A DNA stretch of 64,000 nucleotides, taken from contig NZ_CP035544.1 of assembly GCF_004139715.1 (NCBI RefSeq), positions 1-64,000 of the forward strand, written 5' to 3'. How positions within the stretch are numbered: the first letter of the stretch is position 1; each line of letters begins with the position of its first letter. The notes under the pieces are model-generated. The model ran no database searches and was not told the origin of the DNA. It saw only the letters and a program-made list of their open reading frames with translations. Of the stretch, positions 7,525 through 15,910 are shown piece after piece. Source of the stretch: Muriicola soli. Its GTDB lineage: Bacteria > Bacteroidota > Bacteroidia > Flavobacteriales > Flavobacteriaceae. Both the position numbers and the translations under genes were made by a program.

Positions 7525-10395
7525 TTAGAATTTATATTTAAGAGTCAGGCCCACATTGATCCCTCTTTTAAACTCCCTCAAAGTAACGTCACCGTCTTTG
7601 ACAAAGCCCTGCACAAGAGGGTTGGTATCTTCTACCCCGGTATTCTCACGAATTAAAGAAATATCAGGATCCAGTAAATTTTGTGCACTGAGATTGGCTT
7701 CAAAATGCTCTCCAAATGAATTTGTCCAAACAAAGTTTAGGGTTGGGACAGCTTTTTCAACCATATTACCCAGATTCCCACTACCTATGGCATAAATCCG
7801 ATCTGAGAAATAAGAGTATGCTAATGTTGCTACAGGTTTATAGTTTTCAAATCCCGGACTAAAATTTATATCTGCATTCAGAATAAATGGTGAAGCACCT
7901 TCCAGTTCTTCTGTAGTTCTGTCTGCGAAGGAAGTACCGAAGGTAAATCCATCCGTTGTGGAAACTGTTTTTAGGTCTTGCTCTGTATGTGTATAAGCTG
8001 CATTTGCTCCGAAGGACAAGACTGCATTCTCATCAGAATCATTGATGATGTTCTTTCTTAACTCTACTTCAACGCCATATACCTTAGCTTGATCACCTGT
8101 TCTGAAGTAACGTTGGTTTCCTGTGGCATCTGTGGCAACCACCCTGTTCACAGGATCATTTATGGTCTTGGCAAATGCAGCCACTGAGATGAGTTCTCCT
8201 CGATTTGGAAACCATTCGTATTTCAGGTCGTAATTATATATCTCAGAAAAAATAGGACCTGTACCATCTGGCTTTCCAAGAAGATCCGGGTTACCCCCAA
8301 CCCGCTGAGTAACACCTTCATAGACGAAATTGGCAGACTCTTTAAATTCGGGAAAAGAGGCAGTTTTAGAGAATGAAAATCGTAAGTTGGCGTCCTCGTT
8401 TAAGGCGTATTTGACGTTTAAACTGGGAAGATAAATATTCTCATATGCCTGTCTGAATCCGGGATCTGTTGGGACAGGATTAATCACATCGTATACAATT
8501 CCCTGTTGATAGGCTTCAATACGGAAACCTGGGATTAAAAGCCATTTATCGCTCAGATTTAACTCTGCTGTGACATAGGCTGCATGAACATCCAGATTAC
8601 CTTTATAGGTGTTTTCATAAATCTGCGGTCGGTTCTGTAAACCAATATCTAATCCCTGGGGATTCCGAACAATAAAGAGATCCCATAGGCCACTTCCGGA
8701 AGGAATATTAATGTTGGATACATTAAAGAAGTCATCTAAGTTATTCACGTCTGTTACAGGATTCGCATTTTTATCAACGATCTGATAGCCATATCTCCAG
8801 TTATTGAACCTGCGTTCTTTGCGCCTTCCGTTGTAACCAAAGTTGAATGTGACCTCCTCTGAGACTTTTTTGTTGAGGGTGATGTAACTACTCAATTCGT
8901 CATCTTCGATACTCTGAAAGAATCGTTGATTATCAAAGGCAATATTGTCGTAAAAAATGGGGTTGGTAGAAGGGTCATCATCCAAGGCAAATTGATAATC
9001 TTCCAAAGAGATACGCTTTCTGTCCGGTTCATCAGAGAACACTTTGTTAAAACCTATTCCCCAATCAAGACTCCAATCATCATTGAATGTATGGGCACCG
9101 TTCAACTGATTTACAAAGATCATATCCTGATTAAACTGCACATTTAATTGAAAGTAACCCCCATCCCCATTATTACTAAAACCATCGCGGTTAAAACCAT
9201 TTCCGCCTATCCCGTAATAACCTACCGCATCTCTGGCGCTGTTCACAAAAAGGGAGGTGAACTTTAGCTTGTGATCTTTATCTATCCTGTAGGTAATATT
9301 TCCCATAGCTGTTGTCGTCGTACTATAAGCATACTCGTTTACCAGGGGGAAACGCACTTTTATATCATTGGTAAAATCCAGAGCGGGACCTTCTAAAAAC
9401 TCGTAGCCATTACTGAAACTTGCCATTCCAAAAAAACTCAATCGAGATTCTTCATTGATGTTTAAGGAATATCCACCTTCAATAGTGCCGGAAATATTCG
9501 TTGGGTCCGGCGCTGCTTCAGGATCAACTCCATGGGATAGAATAATCGCAAAAGGATCATTATCGTATCTGTTGTAAAATCCAAAAAAACTGGTGCCTTC
9601 ACTTGTTACAAATTCGGTTCCTGCTGCATTAGAGTTGACACCGCTGCCTAATGAAACATTGAGAAATCCATTTCCGGTGTATTCTTTAGAATCTATGTTG
9701 ACATTACCTGCGGCAAAGTCTCCGTAAAAAAATGGTGTATATGCTTTACTAACGGCTATGTTCTCGATAATACTGGAAGAGAAAAGATCGAGGTCAATAT
9801 TTTTTTTGTTCACGTCCGTGGAAGGTAATGAAAGCCCGTTCATCGTTGTATTTTGGTATCGATCTCCTAATCCACGTACATAGACGTCACTAGACCCTTG
9901 TTGCTTTGAAATACCGGATATTTGCGCTACAGCTGCTGCGGCATCATCTATGCCCTTGCGGGTAAGTGCTTCAGCACTAATAGATTCTTTTATTTGAATG
10001 GCTTTCTTCTGATCTAATAACAAAGCTACTTCAGAGTCTTTAGCAACTGAGGTAGTGATCACAACTTCATTCAAAGAAACGCTCCCCGCTCCAAGGGCTG
10101 CATTAATTTCGGTCACCTTCCCGGCATCTACAACCACGTCAGGAATTTCAAGGGTTTCATAACCCAGAAATGTAAAGACGATGGTATAAGTTCCCGGGCT
10201 AACATTAGTGATTTCATACAGCCCGTCAAAGTCGGATGTGGTACCTTTTAAGGTGCCTTTAAGAATGACATTGGCAAATGCCAGGGGTTCATTGCTCATT
10301 TCCTTATCGCTAAGTTTTCCAACAATGCTACCGGTACTCTGAGCAAGTACAGATCCTGTGTATAGAAGAATGAAAGCTATATATAATTGTTTCAT
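7525..10395 (-). CDS. TonB-dependent receptor with N-terminal carboxypeptidase-regulatory-like domain
   Basis: The ATG at 10395 (MKQLYIAFILLYTGSVLAQ) is preferred over 10422 because it starts the signal peptide. Next come a CarboxypepD_reg-like domain (about residues 23-115), a plug domain (about 130-240, with QISGISKQQGSSDVYVRGLGDRYQNTTMNG), and a large 22-strand-type barrel ending in a basic strand with terminal YKF. No SusD-like gene is adjacent; the operon partner is the beta-helix lipoprotein. The promoter carries a five-half-site 11-bp array. Energised outer-membrane import is the family role. Import of a phosphorus-containing substrate is inferred only from neighbours and promoter. Confidence 0.9.
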   Translation of the reverse strand: MKQLYIAFILLYTGSVLAQSTGSIVGKLSDKEMSNEPLAFANVILKGTLKGTTSDFDGLYEITNVSPGTYTIVFTFLGYETLEIPDVVVDAGKVTEINAALGAGSVSLNEVVITTSVAKDSEVALLLDQKKAIQIKESISAEALTRKGIDDAAAAVAQISGISKQQGSSDVYVRGLGDRYQNTTMNGLSLPSTDVNKKNIDLDLFSSSIIENIAVSKAYTPFFYGDFAAGNVNIDSKEYTGNGFLNVSLGSGVNSNAAGTEFVTSEGTSFFGFYNRYDNDPFAIILSHGVDPEAAPDPTNISGTIEGGYSLNINEESRLSFFGMASFSNGYEFLEGPALDFTNDIKVRFPLVNEYAYSTTTTAMGNITYRIDKDHKLKFTSLFVNSARDAVGYYGIGGNGFNRDGFSNNGDGGYFQLNVQFNQDMIFVNQLNGAHTFNDDWSLDWGIGFNKVFSDEPDRKRISLEDYQFALDDDPSTNPIFYDNIAFDNQRFFQSIEDDELSSYITLNKKVSEEVTFNFGYNGRRKERRFNNWRYGYQIVDKNANPVTDVNNLDDFFNVSNINIPSGSGLWDLFIVRNPQGLDIGLQNRPQIYENTYKGNLDVHAAYVTAELNLSDKWLLIPGFRIEAYQQGIVYDVINPVPTDPGFRQAYENIYLPSLNVKYALNEDANLRFSFSKTASFPEFKESANFVYEGVTQRVGGNPDLLGKPDGTGPIFSEIYNYDLKYEWFPNRGELISVAAFAKTINDPVNRVVATDATGNQRYFRTGDQAKVYGVEVELRKNIINDSDENAVLSFGANAAYTHTEQDLKTVSTTDGFTFGTSFADRTTEELEGASPFILNADINFSPGFENYKPVATLAYSYFSDRIYAIGSGNLGNMVEKAVPTLNFVWTNSFGEHFEANLSAQNLLDPDISLIRENTGVEDTNPLVQGFVKDGDVTLREFKRGINVGLTLKYKF

Positions 10396-10419
10396 TGAAC
10401 TTTTTTTCAAATCACGGTG

Positions 10420-10497
10420 CAAAGAACGGGGGAGTGGGTAAAGGCCATGTTATTCCTGAGTTAAACATTTATTTAGTAAAGGTTACATTAATGTTAG
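10420..10497 (-). promoter_or_regulatory. Promoter region and five-copy 11-bp array upstream of the TonB receptor
   Basis: On the plus strand GTTAT (10449), GTTAA (10460), ATTTA (10471), GTTAC (10482) and GTTAG (10493) are all in exact 11-bp register. A candidate -7 element GTTCTTTG (10420-10427, minus strand) lies 21 bp from the nearest half-site, the same gap as at 6181-6210. The divergent dGTPase-like gene starts about 84 bp beyond the array and might also respond. Confidence 0.5.
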
Positions 10498-10580
10498 CAG
10501 ATTAAGTAAATGTTACGACCGGTAATTTATCCTAAGTAATGGGACAGATGAAAGTAGTATCTTGCGGAAAATTTTATATG

Positions 10581-11918
10581 ATGAACTGGGAACAACTCCT
10601 TTCTTTACGGCGTTTCGGAGACCTTGACAAGCGAAATAGAAAAGATCAGGATGAAACCCGACTGGGCTTTGAAGTAGACTATGATCGCATTATTTTTTCT
10701 GCTGCATTTCGTAGCCTTCAGGACAAGACACAGGTCATCCCATTGTCCAAGACCGATTTTGTACATACGCGTCTTACTCATAGTCTAGAAGTGTCTGTGG
10801 TGGGGAGAAGTCTGGGGCGTGTTGCGGGGAAACAACTCCTTTCCAAATATCCGGACTTAAACGAATCACTGGGATATCAGTTCAATGATTTTGGTGCCAT
10901 AGTAGCTGCCGCAGCACTGGCACACGATATTGGCAACCCGCCCTTCGGGCATAGCGGGGAAAAAGCCATAGGGGAGTTTTTTAAAAGCGGCGAAGGATTA
11001 AAATATCAGAAAGAATTAAGCTCTGCGGAATATCAGGACCTCATCGATTTTGAAGGTAATGCCAACGGATTCAAAATTCTAAATGAATCCCGGGAAGGCG
11101 TTGAAGGGGGATTACGCCTAAGTTACGCCACTCTTGGGGCCTTTTTAAAATATCCCAAGGAGTCTTTGCCCAAAAAGCCATCAGACCATATTGCAGATAA
11201 GAAGTTTGGTTGCTTCCAGGCGGATACTGAATTTTTTAAGGAGGTAGTTGGGGAATTAGGCCTTCTCAAAAGAAAACATCCCGGATGTTATTCAAGGCAC
11301 CCCCTGACCTATCTGGTGGAAGCAGCAGATGATATTTGTTACACGATCATCGACTTTGAAGACGGAATCAACCTGGGATTAATATCCGAAGACTACGCAC
11401 TGGAATACCTTATCAAACTGGTAAAAGACAGGATAGACACTAAAAAATACCACCGGCTAGCTCATATGGAAGACCGTCTCAGTTACCTGCGCGCGCTTGC
11501 GATCAATACGCTTATCCAGGACGCTACACGTGTCTTTATGGAACATGAATCAGAGCTATTAGAAGGATCGTTTGGAACCGGATTGTTAGATAAAAGTCAA
11601 TATAAAGCGCAAGTGGAGGATATTTTATCCCTCAGCGCAGAACGCGTCTATCGTTCCAAGGAGGTGATCGAAAAAGAGATCGCCGGATACAGGATTATTT
11701 CTGATATCCTTCAAGCCTATTCAGGTGCGCTGGTGAGAACAAAGGAAGGGAAGGCTACCAATTATGACAAGCTGATACTTACCACTTTACCGGAGCGATT
11801 CAGGGATACTTCAGGCTCTGTATATTCTATTTTGTTGCAGTGTTCCTGTTATGTGGCCAGCCTTTCAGACAGTAGCGCTGTTCATATTCACAACAAGATC
11901 ACCGGGAAACAGCTTTAG
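10581..11918 (+). CDS. dgt: dGTPase-like HD-domain nucleotidohydrolase
   Basis: About 445 residues. I chose the ATG at 10581 (MNWEQLLSLRRFGD), the usual family N-terminus; upstream in-frame starts at 10539 and 10578 exist. The HD-domain metal ligands are visible as THSLEV near residue 75 and AHDIGNPPFGHSG near residue 115, with VEAADDICYTIIDFEDG further on. Family role: hydrolysis of dGTP to deoxyguanosine and triphosphate, or broader dNTP triphosphohydrolase activity. Its stop overlaps the stop of the convergent DUF3078 gene by four bases. It is divergent from the TonB receptor, from which it is separated by the 11-bp array. Confidence 0.88.
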   Translation: MNWEQLLSLRRFGDLDKRNRKDQDETRLGFEVDYDRIIFSAAFRSLQDKTQVIPLSKTDFVHTRLTHSLEVSVVGRSLGRVAGKQLLSKYPDLNESLGYQFNDFGAIVAAAALAHDIGNPPFGHSGEKAIGEFFKSGEGLKYQKELSSAEYQDLIDFEGNANGFKILNESREGVEGGLRLSYATLGAFLKYPKESLPKKPSDHIADKKFGCFQADTEFFKEVVGELGLLKRKHPGCYSRHPLTYLVEAADDICYTIIDFEDGINLGLISEDYALEYLIKLVKDRIDTKKYHRLAHMEDRLSYLRALAINTLIQDATRVFMEHESELLEGSFGTGLLDKSQYKAQVEDILSLSAERVYRSKEVIEKEIAGYRIISDILQAYSGALVRTKEGKATNYDKLILTTLPERFRDTSGSVYSILLQCSCYVASLSDSSAVHIHNKITGKQL

Positions 11919-13018
11919 AAATTGTAACTGAGTCCGATGGCCAGCAATTGCCTGAATTGGATCCGGGGGACCCCGGGATCAATAACGGAACCATCATCGG
12001 CAATTGTGGGATTAAAACGAATGTCATCGTCGTAGATGATTTGGGTACCAAAGTTGGCTTTGATGAATTCATTGACCGTAAATTCAAAGTTGAGTTCCCA
12101 GTCAATATCCACATTCCCAAAAGATCTCAGGTAATCTGTATAAAGGCTTAATCGGTGGTCTAGGGTGACGTTGTCCAGGACTGGAGTTTTCCACTCGTTG
12201 GTCACCGAAATCCCCAATTCTATAAATTTGTTTTCACCTGCCTGGATTATAGCTCCTGTTGAATCCCGTACGGCCTTTTGCACTCCAAAAGCGCCATCGT
12301 CTGCAAGCGCCTGGTCTAGTACGAATGTGGCTTTTTGCGTCAAGGGCGAGAGGTAGAGATTGAAATTCTTCCCTTCAGGGATGTAAGAAATACCACCACC
12401 GACAAAGAGATATCCCGGAGCCATAAACCTGGAGATCGGATTATCACGGTCCGGGTATTTGTAACCGTTAGAGAATTGGGTATTAAATTTTACTTTGGCG
12501 GAATAATACCAACTGGTTAAGGTATCCCTACGATAACCAAAACTGGAGGAGAAGCGTATTGCATCTTCAGTCTTTCGCAGTTTTTGACCTTCTTGTACAT
12601 TTACCCCGTATCGAAGCACCAGGTCGTTATTCCATTGTACATATCTGAACTTGTAATTGCGGACGAATTTCGCATTCGCCAGGGCTGAAAAAGCGTTATC
12701 ACCCCCTGCATTCCAATTGACAAAAGCTACTTCAGAAAGGTTGAGGCCCAGATTGTTTTCCACTTCCCAGAAGGACGGGATCTTAAATCTGTTGAACTTT
12801 CGGGTACGGGGTTTTGTTTTTTTAAAGGTAATGACCGGGTTGGTTAGATTTACACCCCTGGGGATATACCTGATTTTTTCCTGAAAAGATCTGATCACAA
12901 TAGTATCTATAACCGTGGTATCGGGCTCCTGAGAGGGCGGGATGGTATCCTGGGCTAACACCTTTTGTTGAAGCACCGTGAGGAAGAAAAATAAAGTAAA
13001 CAGCTTAGCGTACTTCAT
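11915..13018 (-). CDS. DUF3078 domain-containing outer-membrane protein
   Basis: A 367-residue protein with signal peptide (ends KVLAQ), a short Thr/Pro-rich stretch, then FWEVENNLGLNLSEVAFVNWNAGGDNAFS, the characteristic N-terminal motif of DUF3078 proteins of Bacteroidota. The remainder is beta-strand rich and ends in LAIGLSYNF, like an outer-membrane barrel. Function unknown. Its start overlaps the 3' end of dxs by 14 bp on the same strand, so it is translationally linked to dxs; this pairing may simply be operon packing. Confidence 0.8.
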   Translation of the reverse strand: MKYAKLFTLFFFLTVLQQKVLAQDTIPPSQEPDTTVIDTIVIRSFQEKIRYIPRGVNLTNPVITFKKTKPRTRKFNRFKIPSFWEVENNLGLNLSEVAFVNWNAGGDNAFSALANAKFVRNYKFRYVQWNNDLVLRYGVNVQEGQKLRKTEDAIRFSSSFGYRRDTLTSWYYSAKVKFNTQFSNGYKYPDRDNPISRFMAPGYLFVGGGISYIPEGKNFNLYLSPLTQKATFVLDQALADDGAFGVQKAVRDSTGAIIQAGENKFIELGISVTNEWKTPVLDNVTLDHRLSLYTDYLRSFGNVDIDWELNFEFTVNEFIKANFGTQIIYDDDIRFNPTIADDGSVIDPGVPRIQFRQLLAIGLSYNF

Positions 13019-14780
13019 GCAACAATTTAATTAGGCATAGCGTGATAGCTTCCTCGTCAATTTGGGTCAGCTCCTGTAATTCCTCTACCGTTCCCTGTTC
13101 AATAAAGCTGTCGGGAAGCCCTAGACGTTTAATTGATTGTGAATACCCGTGCTCATTTGCAAACTCCAGTACAGCGCTGCCAAATCCACCCGTGAGACAT
13201 CCGTCTTCCAGGGTCACTACTGATTTGTACCGGGCAAATATATGATGCAGTTGTTGCTCGTCCAAAGGTTTTACAAAGCGCATATCAAAATGACCGATCT
13301 CTTTGGGGTGGCCTAGCCTGGTCAAAACTTCCGTCACTATGTTTCCCGGATGACCTACAGATAAAACAGCAATGGAAGACCCCTCCACTAATTTTCTCGA
13401 GGACGGGATCGGAATCAATTCAAAAGGGGAGCGCCAAGACAGGCTGGTACCTCTTCCCCTGGGATACCTTATGGCAATCGGCTGGTTCAGACCTTGTTGA
13501 GCAGTGAACATGATATTTCGCAGCTCCATTTCGTTCATGGGAGCAAAAATGAGCATATTGGGAATACAGCGCAGAAAAGCCAGATCGTAAGCTCCGTGAT
13601 GTGTGGCTCCGTCCTGACCTACCAATCCGGCCCTGTCGATACAAAAAACAACGGGCAGGTTTTGCAAGGCCACATCGTGAATAAGCTGGTCATAAGCTCG
13701 CTGAAGAAAGGTAGAATAAATGGCACAAAAAGGGACCAGTCCTTCTGCGGCCATCCCCGCCGCCATGGTTACCGCATGTTGCTCAGCGATCCCCACATCA
13801 AAAGCGCGTTCGGGAAATGCTTCCATCATGTATTTCAGGGAGCTGCCTGTTGGCATAGCCGGGGTAATTCCGACTATATTGTTGTTTTTTTCTGCGAGTT
13901 CAACCAGGCTATGGCCAAAGACATCCTGATATTTTGGCGCCTGGGCTGCTTCAGGTGGTTTGGCGAGTTCCCCCGTATTCCTGTCAAACTTCCCAGGAGC
14001 GTGGTAAACAATCTGGTTTTCCTCTGCTTTTTTCAGCCCTTTTCCCTTGGTGGTGATCAGGTGGAGCAGGCGGGGCCCTTTACTCTTTTTCATTTTGCGA
14101 AGGACCTTGATAACTGCGTCGAGATCGTGGCCATCAACCGGACCTTCATAGGTGAAATTCAGGCTTTCAAAGAGGTTTTCTTCTTTAGCCGTGCCTTTTT
14201 TTACGTTGGTAAGATATTTTTTTAAAGCCCCAACACTTGGGTCGATGCCAATAGCATTGTCATTGAGAATAATAAGTACGTTTGCGTCCATTACCCCCAA
14301 ATGGTTCAGGCCTTCAAATGCCATTCCGCTCGCGATGGAGGCGTCGCCAATTACGGCTATGTGCTGCCTGTCCAGATCCCCCTTGAGTTGAGCGGCCAGG
14401 GCCATACCCACGATGGCCGATACAGAAGTAGAGCTGTGGCCTGTGCCAAAGGCGTCAAATTCGCTTTCATCCCTTTTTGGAAAGCCACTGAGTCCGCCCA
14501 GTTGGCGATTAGTATTAAAACGCGATTTCCGCCCCGTAAGGATCTTATGACCGTAAGCCTGATGTCCTACATCCCATATCAATTTGTCATCAGGCGTGTT
14601 GAAAACATAGTGAAGGGCAATAGTAAGTTCAACTACCCCCAGGCTAGCGCCCAGGTGACCTTCTTTGGCTGCGACAATATCGATAATAAATTCCCTGAGT
14701 TCCCGGGTCAGTTGTGGTAACTGCTCCTCGGATAAGTCCCGCAGGTCTTTGGGATATTGTATGGTGTCTAAGAGTTTCAT
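13005..14780 (-). CDS. dxs: 1-deoxy-D-xylulose-5-phosphate synthase
   Basis: A 591-residue transketolase-like enzyme that condenses pyruvate and glyceraldehyde 3-phosphate in the first step of the MEP isoprenoid pathway. Visible features: HQAYGHKILTGR near residue 75, the thiamine-diphosphate region GDASIASGMAFEGLNHLG near 146, the Pyr domain with DVGIAEQHAVTMAAGMAAEG near 325, and DRAGLVGQDGATHHG near 385. Length is slightly short of but normal for Bacteroidota DXS. The pathway feeds the polyprenyl synthase and lycopene cyclase at 30.8-33 kb. A minus-strand TACCTTTG element lies 9-16 bp upstream of the ATG. Confidence 0.95.
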   Translation of the reverse strand: MKLLDTIQYPKDLRDLSEEQLPQLTRELREFIIDIVAAKEGHLGASLGVVELTIALHYVFNTPDDKLIWDVGHQAYGHKILTGRKSRFNTNRQLGGLSGFPKRDESEFDAFGTGHSSTSVSAIVGMALAAQLKGDLDRQHIAVIGDASIASGMAFEGLNHLGVMDANVLIILNDNAIGIDPSVGALKKYLTNVKKGTAKEENLFESLNFTYEGPVDGHDLDAVIKVLRKMKKSKGPRLLHLITTKGKGLKKAEENQIVYHAPGKFDRNTGELAKPPEAAQAPKYQDVFGHSLVELAEKNNNIVGITPAMPTGSSLKYMMEAFPERAFDVGIAEQHAVTMAAGMAAEGLVPFCAIYSTFLQRAYDQLIHDVALQNLPVVFCIDRAGLVGQDGATHHGAYDLAFLRCIPNMLIFAPMNEMELRNIMFTAQQGLNQPIAIRYPRGRGTSLSWRSPFELIPIPSSRKLVEGSSIAVLSVGHPGNIVTEVLTRLGHPKEIGHFDMRFVKPLDEQQLHHIFARYKSVVTLEDGCLTGGFGSAVLEFANEHGYSQSIKRLGLPDSFIEQGTVEELQELTQIDEEAITLCLIKLLHEVR

Positions 14781-14788
14781 GGAAGGGA

Positions 14789-14796
14789 CAAAGGTA
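14789..14796 (-). promoter_or_regulatory. -7 promoter element of dxs
   Basis: The minus strand reads TACCTTTG, a full match to TAnnTTTG, nine bases before the dxs start codon. No convincing TTG element was found at the expected distance. Confidence 0.4.
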
Positions 14797-14853
14797 CATT
14801 AATTCGTATTTGAAGAAGGATGATGATTGGATGAAAATTGTATTTTTGACGCT

Positions 14854-15303
14854 GTGGAACTTATACTGGACGATACCTATTTTATGAAAAAAGCCCTTCA
14901 GGAAGCCGAGTTGGCTGCTGAAGAAGGAGAAGTGCCTGTGGGTGCAGTCATTGCCGTGCAGGGAAGGATCATCGCCAGGGCGCATAATCAGACAGAAAAA
15001 TTAAACGATGTTACCGCCCATGCCGAAATGCTGGCAATAACGGCAGCCTCCAATTTTCTCGGGGGAAAATATTTGTACGATTGCACCTTGTACGTTACGC
15101 TCGAACCTTGCCTGATGTGCGCAGGGGCATTGCATTGGAGTCAGATTCCCAGAATTGTTTACGGGGCAGCTGATCCCAAAAGGGGGTTTACTGTTTCTGG
15201 GGGTATTTTACATCCAAAGACCATGGTTACCGCAGGAGTGCTCGGGAATGAGGCGGAGGCCTTGCTAAAGCGATTTTTTATACAGAAGCGAAATCTCAAT
15301 TAA
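14854..15303 (+). CDS. tadA: tRNA adenosine(34) deaminase-like nucleoside deaminase
   Basis: About 149 residues from a GTG at 14854 (MELILDDTYFMKKALQEAEL). A TTG at 14827 and an ATG at 14884 are alternatives; I prefer 14854 because DDTYFMKKAL is part of the conserved N-terminus. The zinc/catalytic motifs are visible: HAEM near residue 60 with the proton-shuttle Glu, and PCLMCAGAL near residue 90. Family role: A-to-I editing of the tRNA-Arg wobble base; a guanine/cytosine deaminase is the main alternative. Divergent from dxs. Confidence 0.85.
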   Translation: MELILDDTYFMKKALQEAELAAEEGEVPVGAVIAVQGRIIARAHNQTEKLNDVTAHAEMLAITAASNFLGGKYLYDCTLYVTLEPCLMCAGALHWSQIPRIVYGAADPKRGFTVSGGILHPKTMVTAGVLGNEAEALLKRFFIQKRNLN

Positions 15304-15310
15304 TCCCAAA

Positions 15311-15345
15311 AAAAACACCCGCTCTATACGGGTGCTCTGTTTTTA
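15311..15345. terminator. Bidirectional intrinsic terminator
   Basis: CACCCG (15316-15321) pairs with CGGGTG (15329-15334), flanked by an A-tract on the left and a T-tract on the right. It lies between the convergent tadA and cold-shock genes. Confidence 0.75.
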
Positions 15346-15361
15346 ATCAAAATAAAATATA

Positions 15362-15556
15362 TCAGTTTACCACCTGAACCTGGGCGGCAACCATTCCTTT
15401 TCTCCCTTCTTCTTCCTCGTATTCTACTTTGTCTCCTTCATTCAATTCTACACCGTTTAGGGCGGTGGCATGAACGAAGATATCCTTTCCGGTTTCGTCG
15501 TTGGTAATGAATCCGTAACCTTTAGATTCATTGAAAAATTTTACTGTTCCATTCAT
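15362..15556 (-). CDS. Cold-shock domain protein
   Basis: A 64-residue protein starting at the ATG at 15556 (MNGTVKFFNESKGYGFI); a longer frame to 15631 is not needed. The nucleic-acid-binding motifs KGYGFI (RNP1-like) and DIFVH (RNP2-like) are both present, so this is a complete CspA-type OB fold that binds single-stranded RNA/DNA. Length is typical. It stands alone with its own terminator. Confidence 0.95.
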   Translation of the reverse strand: MNGTVKFFNESKGYGFITNDETGKDIFVHATALNGVELNEGDKVEYEEEEGRKGMVAAQVQVVN

Positions 15557-15645
15557 CCGATTAATATTAAATAAATTAGGTGTAATACTAAAATATGGAA
15601 TTTTGAGCAGAAGCCGTAATGGAACGACCATAATTTGGGCTCGAA

Positions 15646-15906
15646 TTAGTCTTTTTTAGACTTTTTTCCCTCAATATCCCGCATTTTTCTGATGTTCTCT
15701 TCATTGAGCATATAGTCCTTTACATTCTTTCCCTTGCTTTCCTTCAGAAGGAAGAGAGGCATGGCGATCAGGAATAAACCAACGGTTCCAAAGCCTATAT
15801 ATTTGTTCCCCACAGCGGGCTGTTCCCCTACAATGGTAAAACCGTAGATAATTGCTCCCAGTGACAGCAAGACTATAGCCGTTATGACATATTTATTTTT
15901 TAACAT
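15646..15906 (-). CDS. Small two-TM membrane protein
   Basis: An 86-residue protein with hydrophobic segments at about residues 6-24 and 38-54 and a highly charged C-terminus (EENIRKMRDIEGKKSKKD). I do not recognise a family. It begins 4 bp after the stop of the CLC channel gene on the same strand, so it is the last gene of that operon. An accessory role for the channel is possible but unsupported. Confidence 0.6.
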   Translation of the reverse strand: MLKNKYVITAIVLLSLGAIIYGFTIVGEQPAVGNKYIGFGTVGLFLIAMPLFLLKESKGKNVKDYMLNEENIRKMRDIEGKKSKKD

Positions 15907-15910
15907 CTTC

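Noticed and set aside
13494-14225. 243-codon plus-strand frame opposite dxs
   Set aside because: Antisense to a well-conserved enzyme; no domain, and the sense protein explains the sequence.
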